A stretch of DNA of 64,000 nt. It comes from Tritrichomonas musculus (lineage: Eukaryota > Parabasalia > Tritrichomonadida > Tritrichomonadidae). How positions within the stretch are numbered: position 1 is the stretch's first letter; each line of letters begins with the position of its first letter. Below are positions 48,540 to 60,075 of the stretch, piece by piece. Under the pieces are notes generated by a model. The model worked only from the letters and a program-made list of their open reading frames with translations, ran no database searches and was not told where the DNA came from. Position numbers and translations under genes: made by a program. The DNA is taken from NCBI GenBank assembly GCA_039105265.1, contig JAPFFF010000001.1:7812001-7876000 (forward strand), in the 5' to 3' direction.

Positions 48540-49157
48540 TTATAAGCTTGAGCTATTAACGAACTTTGCTCCTTTTGCTTTCATTTCAGCAATGGCATCT
48601 GTTGAGTCTTTTGGAATGACGCCTGCAATACAGTCTTCAATGACATAAACTTCATATCCAAGTGAAAGAGCGTCAAAAACTGAAGATTTTACGCAAAAAT
48701 CTGTGGCAACACCAGCAAAGTATAATTTTTTCAATCCAATTTTAGATATTTGTTCGCATGCATTGGTTTGGCTTGATTTAACAACATCAAAGAAACAGCT
48801 GAAGGAATCAATATTGCTTTTAGTACCTTTTTTAACATAAAGGTCTTGATCTTTCCTAACTAAATCTTTCTGTATTTCAGCTCCTGGTGTGTTTTGAACA
48901 CAATGAGGAGGGAATAATACTTGAGTATATGAGCCAGCATCAACAGAATCATAAGATTTATGGCCTGGATGGTTTGTGAAGAAACTTATATGATCAGTAG
49001 GATGCCAGTCTTGAGTCCACATAACATGAGGAAAACGATCTCTAATCGAATTGAGTTTGGGAACAATATCCATGGCGCCATTGACTGACAGGGATCCAGT
49101 AGGAAGCACAAAGTCGTTTTGCATATCAATAACTATCAGCATTGCAGAGGAAGTCAT
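48540..49157 (-). CDS. pncA: Nicotinamidase (isochorismatase family)
   Basis: A 205-residue protein, the normal length. The catalytic triad is visible: Asp11 in IDMQNDF, a Lys in VKKGTKS (109/110), and nucleophilic Cys155 in AGVATDFCVKSS. The metal site is D50, H52 and H56 in TQDWHPTDHISF, and FPPHCVQNTPGAE is the family lid. It hydrolyses nicotinamide to nicotinate plus ammonia, the first step of NAD salvage, in the cytosol. A second in-frame ATG at codon 6 is possible, but the first gives the usual short leader. It lies 277 bp downstream of the 3' end of the importin-like gene on the same strand. Confidence 0.95.
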   Translation of the reverse strand: MTSSAMLIVIDMQNDFVLPTGSLSVNGAMDIVPKLNSIRDRFPHVMWTQDWHPTDHISFFTNHPGHKSYDSVDAGSYTQVLFPPHCVQNTPGAEIQKDLVRKDQDLYVKKGTKSNIDSFSCFFDVVKSSQTNACEQISKIGLKKLYFAGVATDFCVKSSVFDALSLGYEVYVIEDCIAGVIPKDSTDAIAEMKAKGAKFVNSSSL

Positions 49158-49434
49158 TTTAAAATAAAATATAAAAATTGAATTCTTTATAACAGAAAAA
49201 TAAAATTGATTGTTTGATTTTTATCTTTTGAACTGAAACTAAAAAACTATTTTTATTTAAATGATTTGGCGATTTTAATGTTTATACAAACAATTTTAAT
49301 GATATAAATTAGAATTTTATAAAACATTTTTTTTCAATACTTTTCATCAAATTGACGTTAAAATTTCAAACATGTTTGTTTTCGAGTGAGTTTTTTATTC
49401 AAACATAAAAAAAACTTTTTTTTATAATATAGTA

Positions 49435-52326
49435 TCATACTGCAAAACATCTTTCTAAGCATGGCAAAGTATACAATTTAATTTTAATTTCACGAATTTT
49501 TTTATATATCTTTAAAATAAGTTCATTTCCACTTATCTTACTTCCATTAATAACTACGTAATTCCAGATATCATAATAAATATGATTAAAATCGAATTTA
49601 ACATTTATATCATCTAAAAAGTCTTCAATTGCTTGTCCAACTTGAAAAACAAAATTTTCATCTGTTAAATAAAACTGAATGAGAAAAGCAACAGCGCAGA
49701 ACAGATCGTCTTTTTTCCTCAAGGCGTCAAGTGCCAATACAAAATGATTTCGCAATGACTTAGAATTTCCTGCCAACAAAGAGCTTAAAGTTTGGCATAT
49801 CAAATTTATTGAATCAGAAAAATTTGACATCAAAATAATTTTCGACATCAAAATAAAAAAAGTCCAAAATTGGTCGGACTCTTTCATATCCTCTTTAAAA
49901 TAAAGAACAAAAGTATTCAGTAAGTCAGCCAAATTGAAATTCAATTGTTGTAAACTAAAAATTGCTGAATGAGGAATTTTTGAAAATATCATAATAATTT
50001 GTGAAAAAAGTTGAAAAACGCTTTGGTCATTATACAATTTCATTATTCCATAATTTGTAAAGTTAGATTTTAAAATCATGCTAAAATTTAACAAAATTAA
50101 CTCAATAATATTCATTTGATCATCATCAAATTCAATCTTTTCACTTGAAAATCTTTCAACAGTTTTATTTGTGAGGTTAGTCAACAATTGAATGACAGAA
50201 TTGAATATTTGGTAAGAATGAGGCTCTACAGACTTGAATTCATCTTTTGGAGCTGATTTTACAAATTTTTTTAAAAAATTCAAAAGAACTTTTTGAATGA
50301 TTTTTTGGTCGTTTTTTGAAATTGCTTCTGATTTAGGAAAAAAGTTTGCTTGATAACCAAAATAAACTTCTTTCCACATTTGATTCGATTGAGCATTTAG
50401 AAAGAAAGCTGATAAACATTTATATATTATTTTAATTGAAATTGCTTCACTTTTTGAGTTCAAATCACTGAAAACTTTTTGAAGGAATGGAATATAAGAA
50501 TTGTTAGCAAATGACACTTTTGCTATCGTTTTATAAACAATAGACTTTGGAGGAAAGAAAATATAATTATCGTAAAAATTTTGAAAATAATCGGTTGTTG
50601 TCAAAATTTCAATGACTTTGTTCGATTCCAACAAAAGTGAAATTGCTTCTTCAGCCTCTTCTGGGTGAACCTCATTCACAACATCTTCCCAAAGCCTCGA
50701 AAAGATGAAAACAATCATCGATGATGATCCGCTAAAAGACGAAAGAGGAGTGAGTGGATGCAAACTTTTTGAATTAGAGTTATAAACGTATTTTTTAATA
50801 AACATTTCAAGAAAGTTGACGATCATCTTTTCTGATGGATACAAGTCTGCCAACTCTTCATTATTTTTGTAATCTTCAAGTCTTTTATGAGAGTCAACGA
50901 ATTCAGTGAACAACAAATTAGTCAAGTTAAGATTTCCATTCTTTACGTCCTCGTCGAAATCGTACTTGACGATAATTGACGATACGTAAATAGCAAAACT
51001 TTCTTTTATATCAAAAAGCAAAGAAAACCGTTTTTCATCTTTGAAAATTAAATTGAGATATTCAATTAGCAACGATAGATTCTTGTCCATTATTTTCTCC
51101 GATGCTTGAAGCAACGAAATCAGAATTTTTTTTGTCATTTTAATTTCATCTTTTCCGTTAAATAAACTATTGAAAAGAAAAACTGGATCTTTTTCAATAG
51201 CTTTGTTGGCTCCCCGAATGAATGACTCGAACAACGACGCATAACTTGAGAAGATCGCTGAATTGAATGGAATGTAATCGTAAACATTGTAAAGAAAGTC
51301 GGTTGAAGACGATAGAATTCGAACTGCCAAAAAATAGTTTTCATTGAGAATCTGATGAATGAAATTTAAGAAAATTGAGGTGAATTTTTCACAGCCAATA
51401 AAAATAGCTTTTTCAATAGGAATGGATGATATGAAATTGCAGAAACTGCTGATGATTTCTTCTTCATTCAAAAATTTCGGAGCGTTTTCAATAATTAAAA
51501 TAATTGAATTGAAAATGCTCTCAAAAAGTTCACCATTAAAATTCTGTTCAAGCAATATTTGGTAGTTCAGTGCATTTGACAATAAATCAATAATGCTAGA
51601 TGATGTAAACTTCTCAAAATTCAATAAAGTTGAATTTAAATTTTCATTCAAATTTTTGTTTTGAAAAATTATGAAAAAAGTGTCTCTAATTTCAGGGCTG
51701 ATTTCAAATTTCAATTGGGCTTGCTTAAGAAGAATTGTTGAACATTGCGTGACGTTTATTATCCATTCAGATGACTTGTTTTCAATTTGATGAAATAGAA
51801 AAGTTAAAAGTGGCTTCATTTGATTGTTTATAAAAAGTGTTGTGCTTTCTTTCTTTTGAAAAAGTTGGTGGATAAAGGATGGCGGAGAAATGAAGTACTT
51901 AAAAAATGAAAATAGTTCAAAATGTTGGTTTGACTGGTTGGCGATATCAATATTAAAACAAAATCGACCATCAATTACGTATATAAGAAATTTTAAGAGA
52001 CCAATAAGATCAAAGATTAAATTTATGACATTTTTGCTGGTGTTTGTCTGAGTTGAGATGATTTCATATATCATTTGACTTAAGACATCAGAAATTTCAT
52101 AGAGCGGAAGTGAAGTATAATTGTGCTTTAAAATATCGTTAAGTAAATTAACAATAAATACTTGAAATTGAGGCTCTGCTTCCTGGTTGTTAATATTTGG
52201 CAATAACTCCCAAAAATTTGATTGATTTAAAATAATTTGATTTTTCATTTTTTCTGCTTCAAAGAAAGCTTCTTTGTTGCCTGAATTGAATTTATTGTAT
52301 ACACAGATCACATCTGCAATGCTCAT
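49435..52326 (-). CDS. Importin-beta/exportin-like HEAT-repeat protein
   Basis: A 963-residue, all-helical protein of HEAT-type hairpins. The N-terminus (VYNKFNSGNKEAFFEAEKMK, then FWELLPNI) fits the importin-beta N-terminal pattern in which the first hairpins end in a Trp-containing W...LL segment. It resembles the transportin-3/importin-13/exportin group by length and layout. Human members are about 900-1100 residues, so this one is full-size. The match is structural and by pattern only, and divergent trichomonad karyopherins are hard to name by eye. Expected function is nuclear transport of cargo with Ran. The ATG is directly preceded by TCAT (TTCATATG). Confidence 0.6.
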   Translation of the reverse strand: MSIADVICVYNKFNSGNKEAFFEAEKMKNQIILNQSNFWELLPNINNQEAEPQFQVFIVNLLNDILKHNYTSLPLYEISDVLSQMIYEIISTQTNTSKNVINLIFDLIGLLKFLIYVIDGRFCFNIDIANQSNQHFELFSFFKYFISPPSFIHQLFQKKESTTLFINNQMKPLLTFLFHQIENKSSEWIINVTQCSTILLKQAQLKFEISPEIRDTFFIIFQNKNLNENLNSTLLNFEKFTSSSIIDLLSNALNYQILLEQNFNGELFESIFNSIILIIENAPKFLNEEEIISSFCNFISSIPIEKAIFIGCEKFTSIFLNFIHQILNENYFLAVRILSSSTDFLYNVYDYIPFNSAIFSSYASLFESFIRGANKAIEKDPVFLFNSLFNGKDEIKMTKKILISLLQASEKIMDKNLSLLIEYLNLIFKDEKRFSLLFDIKESFAIYVSSIIVKYDFDEDVKNGNLNLTNLLFTEFVDSHKRLEDYKNNEELADLYPSEKMIVNFLEMFIKKYVYNSNSKSLHPLTPLSSFSGSSSMIVFIFSRLWEDVVNEVHPEEAEEAISLLLESNKVIEILTTTDYFQNFYDNYIFFPPKSIVYKTIAKVSFANNSYIPFLQKVFSDLNSKSEAISIKIIYKCLSAFFLNAQSNQMWKEVYFGYQANFFPKSEAISKNDQKIIQKVLLNFLKKFVKSAPKDEFKSVEPHSYQIFNSVIQLLTNLTNKTVERFSSEKIEFDDDQMNIIELILLNFSMILKSNFTNYGIMKLYNDQSVFQLFSQIIMIFSKIPHSAIFSLQQLNFNLADLLNTFVLYFKEDMKESDQFWTFFILMSKIILMSNFSDSINLICQTLSSLLAGNSKSLRNHFVLALDALRKKDDLFCAVAFLIQFYLTDENFVFQVGQAIEDFLDDINVKFDFNHIYYDIWNYVVINGSKISGNELILKIYKKIREIKIKLYTLPCLERCFAV

Positions 52327-52582
52327 ATGAACTGCATAAACAAGAAATGAAAAGATAAATCTCTCAAAAGTTGATCGTTAAATCCTTTTCATAGCTTGCT
52401 TTATTTTTTCTTATTCTAGAATAAGGTATAAATTGATGTTAGAGCTAGTTCACGAAATTTTTTTTTTTTTTTTAAAAAAAAAAAAAAGTAGATTTTTAAT
52501 AATCCTAAACATAAAACATTTATTATTACTTAAAATATTTCCTGAAAATGAAATAATATCCAGTTGTAGGGATAAATTGTAT

Positions 52583-52891
52583 TTAAGAAGTAGATTTGAC
52601 TAGATGGCCTATTTTCAATTTTTCAATTAACTTTGGGTCTACATTGGGATGAACACCGTAATAGGCTTTAGTCATATCTTTTGAATTTGGTGGCATAAAA
52701 CAATTACTTCCTCCTGGATGATTTAAAACATACTGTGTTAGATCATATACATCACCATTTAAAACTACCCAGCAATCCTGTTTTGTAGAATGCTTATTAA
52801 CTTCTTCCATTGTTATATCTCCTTTCCATTCAAGTTGAGTAGCTTTTTCTGCCCACTCTTTTTGCATTTTCATCCGTCTTTCCATAAACAT
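52583..52891 (-). CDS. Cytochrome b5-domain protein
   Basis: A 102-residue protein. I start it at the ATG at 52891; a GTG two codons further up is not used. The heme fold is clear: ITMEEVNKHSTKQDCWVVLN, VYDLTQYVLNHPGG with axial His58, and the second His (H81) in AYYGVHPNV, ending IGHLVKS. The usual hydrophobic anchor is absent, so it is soluble. The short Met-rich, basic leader has no clear organelle signal. It may serve lipid desaturation or reductase chains. It is divergent from the 52948 gene, only 56 bp away. Confidence 0.92.
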   Translation of the reverse strand: MFMERRMKMQKEWAEKATQLEWKGDITMEEVNKHSTKQDCWVVLNGDVYDLTQYVLNHPGGSNCFMPPNSKDMTKAYYGVHPNVDPKLIEKLKIGHLVKSTS

Positions 52892-52947
52892 TTTCACTTA
52901 TTCTTCATGAATGTGAAAAAAATTGACTATAATTTTGTCAAAAAATA

Positions 52948-53688
52948 ATGGCAACCCAAATCAATGTTCCCAAACTAAAAATGGAAATCCAAAGGCAGAA
53001 GGACCAATGCTTATATGGACCGATTTACGTTTGGTCTGACTCATCTCTTTCTGCATCAGTTTCAGCTTCTTGTAGTCGTTATTGTGGAATTTGCCAAAAT
53101 CCAAATCTTTTTAAGACATATTCGTTTTCTGCATCAACAAGTCCAGCGAAAATTGCAAATGATATGGCTTCATGCTTGCCTCGTGTTCTAATTGTCGCTT
53201 TAGCGAATCTTGACGATCAAAATGTCGAAAATTGGATCCGCAAAGAATTTCCAAGTTACTTAAAAAAAATACCTTTTTCGGATATTAGATTTATTAATAC
53301 TCGTGGATTGCTCAAAGCTGATAGGGACTATCTTGAATCGTTTTGCGTCTTTCAAAATCCAACTGTTCTTGTTTTCAAAATGGGTCATTTGATCGATTCT
53401 TTTGTACCACCACTCGGAATTACGCCTATTTCAGACAATCCTTCTGTTGCCGAACAACTTAGTCAGCGTAATAAAATGTTAATGGAAGATATGTCTAAAA
53501 GGCCTCCTCCTCCTTCCGAAGATGATATGCTTCTTAAACATGACAAAGAAAAATTAGAATGGGAAGAAAAAGAAAGATTAAAGAAAATTGAAGAAGCAAG
53601 AAAAGAGCGAGAAGCAAAAGCAAAAGAAAGGCTTCGTGTTAAAGCTAGAATCGAAGAACAGCGACGAATGAGACAGCAAAATCATTGA
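52948..53688 (+). CDS. Thioredoxin-fold-like protein with C-terminal charged coiled coil
   Basis: A 246-residue protein of uncertain family. Residues about 15-155 may be a thioredoxin/UAS-like fold (YGPIYVWSDSSLSASVSAS, RVLIVALANLDDQNVENWI, NPTVLVFKMGHLIDSF). A PPPPSEDDM linker and a highly charged coiled coil follow (EWEEKERLKKIEEARKERE). UAS plus charged helix is the layout of FAF1/UBXD proteins, but there is no UBX domain after it, so p97 adaptor function is not established. It is transcribed divergently from the cytochrome b5 gene and shares a very short promoter region with it. Confidence 0.65.
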   Translation: MATQINVPKLKMEIQRQKDQCLYGPIYVWSDSSLSASVSASCSRYCGICQNPNLFKTYSFSASTSPAKIANDMASCLPRVLIVALANLDDQNVENWIRKEFPSYLKKIPFSDIRFINTRGLLKADRDYLESFCVFQNPTVLVFKMGHLIDSFVPPLGITPISDNPSVAEQLSQRNKMLMEDMSKRPPPPSEDDMLLKHDKEKLEWEEKERLKKIEEARKEREAKAKERLRVKARIEEQRRMRQQNH

Positions 53689-54193
53689 AAAAAAAATAAT
53701 TAATGTATTTTATAGAGACAGAATTACAAAATTCATGTTTATAAATCGTATTATCATTTATAACTAAGCATTTTATATGCCTATTTGTAAATTCTTTATT
53801 GTTAGATATCAAAAAAAAAATACTGATTTTACAATAAAAAAAAATTTTAAACCAATGACGATTATTTTTTACATCTAAATCTGGGCAATTTGTTGTAGTA
53901 TTTGTAAAACTTTGAAAATAGTTTTTAACATAATCTGCTGCTCTCACTGAATACATATATGTAAACTAATTTATTTATCACTCATTAAGCAGTGTGATCT
54001 TAAGAGCTCGAAATAATTGAATTCTATCAACAATCAAATTGAAAATTAGTTTTTAATAGAAAAAATCGATTATTAGTTTTTCTTTCAATTATTTTATAAA
54101 TTGAATGATTATATATTTGAAATTTTTACATTCAGAAAAATTGTTAAACAAACGGTCTTTCGAGTTTTTCAATTTAATTTCTAAATTATAATT
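53689..54193. other. Intergenic region
   Basis: About 500 bp of AT-rich spacer between co-directional genes; nothing recognised. Confidence 0.6.
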
Positions 54194-55909
54194 ATGTCGG
54201 AGGGAAATAGGCTTCGCCAACTTTTACAAGATATTCAAGGAAAGCTCGTTCGACTTGGAGCAACGAATCGCGCTCGCTGGGAAATTTTCAGTCTAGATAC
54301 CGAAATGTCACAAGGTCAATTTGTTTCAAGATTAGCTTCTTTTGGTATAAGCATCAAACCTCAGGATGCTGCAACATTATGGCGCGCATCTGGTATCGCA
54401 GGTGATACCATTAAGTTTTCTGACTTTATAAAATTTTTGAATGCAAATAGCAGCTCAATTCCTGATGCTGTCTCAACAATGTCACCCCCGCAATCAAGTG
54501 CTTCGTTAATCGATGCAATGCGCTCTAACACTCGAACTTTATTAACCAAATTTATTGAAATGGATCCATCAACAACAGGAACCATTACATACCGTGCATT
54601 TTCAGATATATGTAACTGGTTTTCAAGCACAGAAAACCAAAATTCTATTTGGAAAATTGTTTCTCGGTATGATCCTCAAAATACAGGCAACTTTCCTTAT
54701 TTTTATTTCCTTGCTGACCTTTGTTCCAATGGAGCAAGAGGTGGCTCAAATATGAGCAAAAGACCTCCTCAACTTGACGTAGGATATTCTGATCAAAATC
54801 AATCAGGATCTTCTTTTTCACAATTTGCTCCCCCTCCAATCGATACATATTCGCCTACACAAATTAACCGTTCTAATTATTCGTCATATTCGCCCTCTCA
54901 ATCCCCAAATCGTCATGATTTTTCGCCGCAATCGCCACCACAATCAAATCGTTCAGACTTCTCACCCTATTCGCCATCTCAATCTAGTCGATCAGACTTT
55001 TCACCATATTCTTCTGGTAAATTATCTTCATCACGAGATTCTCTTAATTATGATAATTACAATAATTATAATCCATCTACATCACCAAATCGTCTTAATA
55101 ACTATTCTCCTACAGATAGTGATTCTTTTTCAAATCTTAAGCTTAATTCATCATCACATACATCTCCCAAATATAACGTAAATTCCAATTCCAATTACCG
55201 CAGATCGGCAAGTGGTGGCCGTGGAAGACTTGATCCTGCCATCTTTGGAGACAATGGTGCTATGCAAAATAATACAGCAAATAGTTCGAGTGGTGGAAGA
55301 GGCCGTCTTGATCCTTCTATATTTGGACAGCGTCCAACAAGTGACGGCCTCCCAGAACAAATTGTTAAGCATGCTGATGATTATGTTAATGCAGAGCATG
55401 TTGAAGGGCTAACTCCAAATCAGCTCATTGAACTAATTAGTAAACAAGTTTCTCGACTTTACAGAGGATCCAAACAATGTTTTACTAAGTGGAGGGGACC
55501 AAAGCATGATTTCCTCGATGCTAATGATATTCGTGATGGTCTTGCTCGAGATGCAAATATTCTAATTCCATTGAGCGACCTACAAGTAATTGTTAATCAA
55601 TACAAAGGGCCAATGACAATGAGTACTTTTGTTCGGATGCTTGGTGATGGTTCAAGATTTGCACTTAATAATTCTTCAATTGAAGGAATGAAGAAAACAA
55701 CTGAAGATGAAGCAGCTTTAATCAGAATAGCAGATCAAATAATTGGGACACAATGGGAAGAGATGGTCATTAGATCCGGAAGTGTTGAAGATATTGTTAA
55801 GGAATTCGAAGCAATGGGCGTTTATACAAATGAAGATGATGTTAATAGATTAACTTCAAAGCTCGGAAGAATGGGATTTATAAATGCTATAAAAGCAAGA
55901 ATTGTTTGA
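54194..55909 (+). CDS. EF-hand-like protein with YSPSQS and GRGRLDP repeats
   Basis: A 571-residue protein. Residues 1-185 form an EF-hand-like helical unit (MSQGQFVSRLASFGISIKPQ, YDPQNTGNFPYF), with poor calcium loops, so it may be calcium-independent. Residues 200-330 are a low-complexity linker of repeats such as SDFSPYSPSQSSRSDFSPYS, which look like the RNA polymerase II CTD heptad (YSPTSPS) and could be kinase targets. Two copies of GGRGRLDP(A/S)IFG follow (about 340 and 365). The C-terminal 180 residues are a second EF-hand-like helical unit. The family looks lineage-specific and its function is unknown. Confidence 0.8.
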   Translation: MSEGNRLRQLLQDIQGKLVRLGATNRARWEIFSLDTEMSQGQFVSRLASFGISIKPQDAATLWRASGIAGDTIKFSDFIKFLNANSSSIPDAVSTMSPPQSSASLIDAMRSNTRTLLTKFIEMDPSTTGTITYRAFSDICNWFSSTENQNSIWKIVSRYDPQNTGNFPYFYFLADLCSNGARGGSNMSKRPPQLDVGYSDQNQSGSSFSQFAPPPIDTYSPTQINRSNYSSYSPSQSPNRHDFSPQSPPQSNRSDFSPYSPSQSSRSDFSPYSSGKLSSSRDSLNYDNYNNYNPSTSPNRLNNYSPTDSDSFSNLKLNSSSHTSPKYNVNSNSNYRRSASGGRGRLDPAIFGDNGAMQNNTANSSSGGRGRLDPSIFGQRPTSDGLPEQIVKHADDYVNAEHVEGLTPNQLIELISKQVSRLYRGSKQCFTKWRGPKHDFLDANDIRDGLARDANILIPLSDLQVIVNQYKGPMTMSTFVRMLGDGSRFALNNSSIEGMKKTTEDEAALIRIADQIIGTQWEEMVIRSGSVEDIVKEFEAMGVYTNEDDVNRLTSKLGRMGFINAIKARIV

Positions 55910-56811
55910 TGCTGATTTAATTAATGAATTTTTATGTTTGATTTTGATTAAATTTTGTTATATTGGCAATCATTCTTTAACTACTTTTTTTTTTTCTATT
56001 CAGTGATATCAAAAGGTTTTGGATATATATATCGAAATCAATATGGCTCTGTTTTTTAAGTTGGCGTGTCCAATTAAATTCATAAGAATGTAGTCTAGAC
56101 TTTTTTAAATTATTGAAAGAAATAGTTATTATTTACACTAAAAATATATCAATATATATATAGTTGTATACTTGTAGATTTTATATATAAAACAGATTTG
56201 GATAAAATTCGAAATACGTCTAACCAAAAAAAGTCATTCTCAAAAAGTTCTACTTTTTCTGTGAATATGTCCAAACAAGAAAAAAATAAAAAGGTTGGCT
56301 CATGAAATTTTAAATATTAGAAGCAAAAAAGGAACAAAAATTCGAGTGAGTGAAAGAGAAGACATGGGAGAGCCACGCTTCAGGAAAAAAGAACTTATTG
56401 AAATGATGATATAATGAATTGTTTGAAGGATAGAAAAATATGGATAAAAAGCTCATAATTGATTTCAATAATGGAAATGTAACATAAAATTCCTAGTTGG
56501 CGCATGTGTTACATCTCTGAACTCTTCATCATATTTATCATGTCCAGGTCATTCAGTGATATCAGACGTATCATCATTACATGCATAGTAAGCATAATGA
56601 TTTTTATATAAACATTTCTTCTTCATAAAAAAAAAAAAAATAAAATAAAAAAAAAAAAGCTTTCGTGATTACTTTATTTATGCACAAATAAATATACGTT
56701 TTCAAGAAACATTAGGTTTCTGTGCAAGACTTTAATAGATAAAATTATTTTATCAATTGATCGCAATTTCATTTATTCTTCAATTATTCAACATTTTCTA
56801 CATCGTGATTG
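55910..56811. other. Long intergenic region
   Basis: About 900 bp, AT-rich, with a mixed A tract near 56628-56657. No gene or RNA recognised. Confidence 0.6.
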
Positions 56812-57724
56812 TTATTGTTTTTTTAATCTGTCAGTGTAACACGCAGTTTTCTTGTTAACACGAGATAATTGAGAAGCAACTTGGTCAGCTACATTCGTGC
56901 ATTTATAGAAAAATATTCTATAATCTTCTTCTGGAATTTCATAACTAAATGTGAATGTATAAAACAAATTCATAAGATCGTCTATTCCAGAAATAATTGT
57001 ATATGAAGGGAAAAAGTGCATAATCCAATTACGGAGCTTGCACTTAAGTCTTTCTGGTGCCACTGTCATTGTTTCGTTGCTTTTACGAGGATGTCTAATA
57101 TTAAATTTTGGACTTTCACGTAGATTTTTCAGCTCGTATTAGAAGACTTCATAAAACCGTAATGGAAAAATAACTGAATTTAGTATTTTGAATACATATT
57201 CTGAAGGAATGGCCATATCAAAATCAACGCTATCAAAGAATTCTTCAAAAGAAGAACTTTTTGTAATGCTTGATGAAATATTAGTTTGCGTTTTGCTACA
57301 ATCTTCAGAATAGTAATAATCATCAATGTGATCTATATTACAATCATGCTCCTGATTTTGATCTGATAATCGGGCGCTTAAAGCATTGATCTTTTTATGA
57401 TTTTCATTTATAATTTGTGGTTGCGTTTCTTTCTTGAATTCTTTGCATGAGGAATCGCATAAATGAAAACCAACAGATCTCATTATTGCTTCAACATCAA
57501 TTTCTTCATTATTTATATTTTGATTTAAAAGCATTTTTTTTCTTAGAAAATGAATTAGATTCCCAACAATTTATAGATAAACTAATCCTTTTTTGTTTGC
57601 ATTGTGTTGCATATTTCATTATCAGGCCTTTATAATTTTTATTTATCAAATTCTTTATATTATTGATGCTATCTTTCCCAAACGACCGTTTCATTAAAGC
57701 TTCAATAGCATAAGCCTGCAACAA
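56812..57724 (-). pseudogene. Broken gene of unknown function
   Basis: Three protein-like pieces follow one another. 57724-57509 reads MLQAYAIEALMKRSFGKDSI... and leads into 57534-57139 after a frame change in an A8 run near 57535. 57534-57139 is followed, after an in-frame TAA, by 57069-56812 (WIMHFFPSYTIISGIDDLMN, then a Lys/Arg-rich end) in the same frame. The pieces would make a helical protein of about 300 residues. I do not recognise it. One frameshift and one stop make it non-functional as read. Confidence 0.55.
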
Positions 57725-60075
57725 TTTTTAAGTTTTCATTGACTTTTATAGATCCAAAAGTAGGACCCAAGCCAGTTTGGCGTGAGCATGTAATTATTGA
57801 ATGATTGTTATGCATTTTAAATTTAATATCAGAAGAATCAAATGCATCATCTCTGAAACTTCTGATATTAAATTTCATCTAATGTCGACTGAATTAGAAT
57901 TTTGTTATCTGGAAGTAACGTGGAAATATCAAAGTCTGATTCGTTCTCTTTCCTCAAAATGCAAATATGTTGCTCGTTTATTCCGAGATGCTTTATTGCT
58001 AATCTTTTTATTAGTAAAGCATACGATGATAAGAAATAATTGGTACATTTTAACACAGTTGATTCATTAGAAGGATCTCTAGCTTTGAAAGTGTTATCAT
58101 CAAGAATGGCAAAAACAAAAGTATTATCCATGGAATTCCTCGTAAAATTGATCATCAAAGTGATTATTATAATCATAATAATAGACAGGATCAATGCACA
58201 ATGAAAATAAAGAAAATTCTCAATCTCAAATTTATAAATTAAATATTTTTGCTCAGTATATTTCAATGGATGCGATATATTGCTTCCTTCAGAAATAAAT
58301 TCATTTGAAATTAATATTTTCTCTTCATAAAGGCCATGCATAACTGATGTGATCACTCCTTTTTCTCTTGAATTAGAGTTTTTGTCATAGTTTTCAATTA
58401 ATAAGATAAAGCTAATGACAATCTTTTCTCCATTTTCATCGCCTGCAATGCAAAAGGCATAACCGTCAAATGCTGAATTATTTATGAATTTGCATCTTTC
58501 TATTACTATGGAATCACTTACAGTATCATTCATAATGATATAGATAGCGCCTCCTCTTCCTTTTATGCTATCAGAAATTATTTCCACGTTTTTCACATTA
58601 TGCAAAACTAGTGCTCCGCCATGACATTTTGCTTTGTTGTTTTTAAAAGCGCATTTTGATATTAACAGTTCATGTTCAATACTAACAGAAATTGCGCCTC
58701 CTTTCCCTTTTGTGCATGTATTGTTAATATACTCACAGTTAACGAAATCAATTGCTACATTTGCAGTTACAGACGAGCATCCAATTTGAAATGCACTGCA
58801 ATCATCTTGAATATTATGTAATCTGCATTCATTGAAAATCACATAACTTTTTATATGCGCGTATCTTTGTAAATATAAAAAAGAGTGATTTTCGTGATTC
58901 ACTGCAGAAATATTTGAGAAAGTGTTATTAAAGAGTTCAATTTCGTTCATGTTGTGCATTAATATGATGAAGTTTGTGTCATTCAAAATGCTGTTCTTGA
59001 AAATGTTGAACGAAATGGTTAGTTTGTGTTTCAAATTATTAATAAAAATTATCTGTTGCAAAGATGCTTGCAAATTCAAAAGAATCAATTCTATGTGCAA
59101 TGTTAGCAGCATGGCATTTAGAGAACTTGCGGTGACCAAAAAGAACATTTCCAGAGAAATTTGCTTCATTAGCACAGCAAGAAAAACAATCTATGTCAAA
59201 CAGGAAACTGTAATTGGTGAAATTTGCGATGCATCCAATGCTTGATTGCGTTTGTGATCTATTATTTCCACAATTTACGAACAAGCAGTTTTCAAATGTA
59301 AAATTTACATCGCTGTCACAATAGAGAACATTTCCATTATTGTCTCTTGCAGCGCATTTAACAAAGGTGCAATGTGAAATAGTTAAACTTCCTTGAAAAT
59401 CATCATCCAAATAAATTGGAGATGAACAATCACCAAACGTTGAAAATTCAAATTTATTTTGATAAAACAAAATATCTTTAGCAAGCCTAATGAAGTAAAC
59501 ACTTGATAGTTCAATATCTGCAAATGTGCATCCAGTAATCTGTGTTATTTCTGAGTTCGATTCAATGAAAATTTGTTTGTTTTCTGGCAAATTTTTTTGT
59601 AAAAATTTTATTAAATTCCATTTGCACAGGTGGATCGTATAGATAGTAAACGCAATGTATCAGCACTGGTTTGTTTTCAATGGCAACAAAATCAAGGGAA
59701 TCAGTTGTGAAATCAATTTTTTCTGATTCAAAAAGTAGTTTGAATTCTTGCGTAATAGAATCAGTGTCAACTACATGATTAATCTTATTAAACTTAATGT
59801 GCAGCTTGCCATGATGTGGTGCACTGATTCCATATATCCGAAGTTTAGAAGCTCCTATTGTAAACGACTTTCTAGCATTTAAAAAGTTTCCGTCAATTTC
59901 TTCAGATTTTTTAGTAATAAATTTCCCAGTTGTTGGCATTTCTGACATGTTCAATCTTCTAACTTCCTTTTCTGGCCAAAATGCGAATTTGTATATTTCA
60001 AAATATTGGCCTGGGATTCCGACAGCTTTTATTGTATGATATCCATGGTCATAAATATCTGATATGTATAATATA

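Noticed and set aside
58922-59245. Plus-strand ORF of 107 codons opposite the Pmp-like gene
   Set aside because: Antisense of the Pmp-like coding sequence; no motifs of its own.
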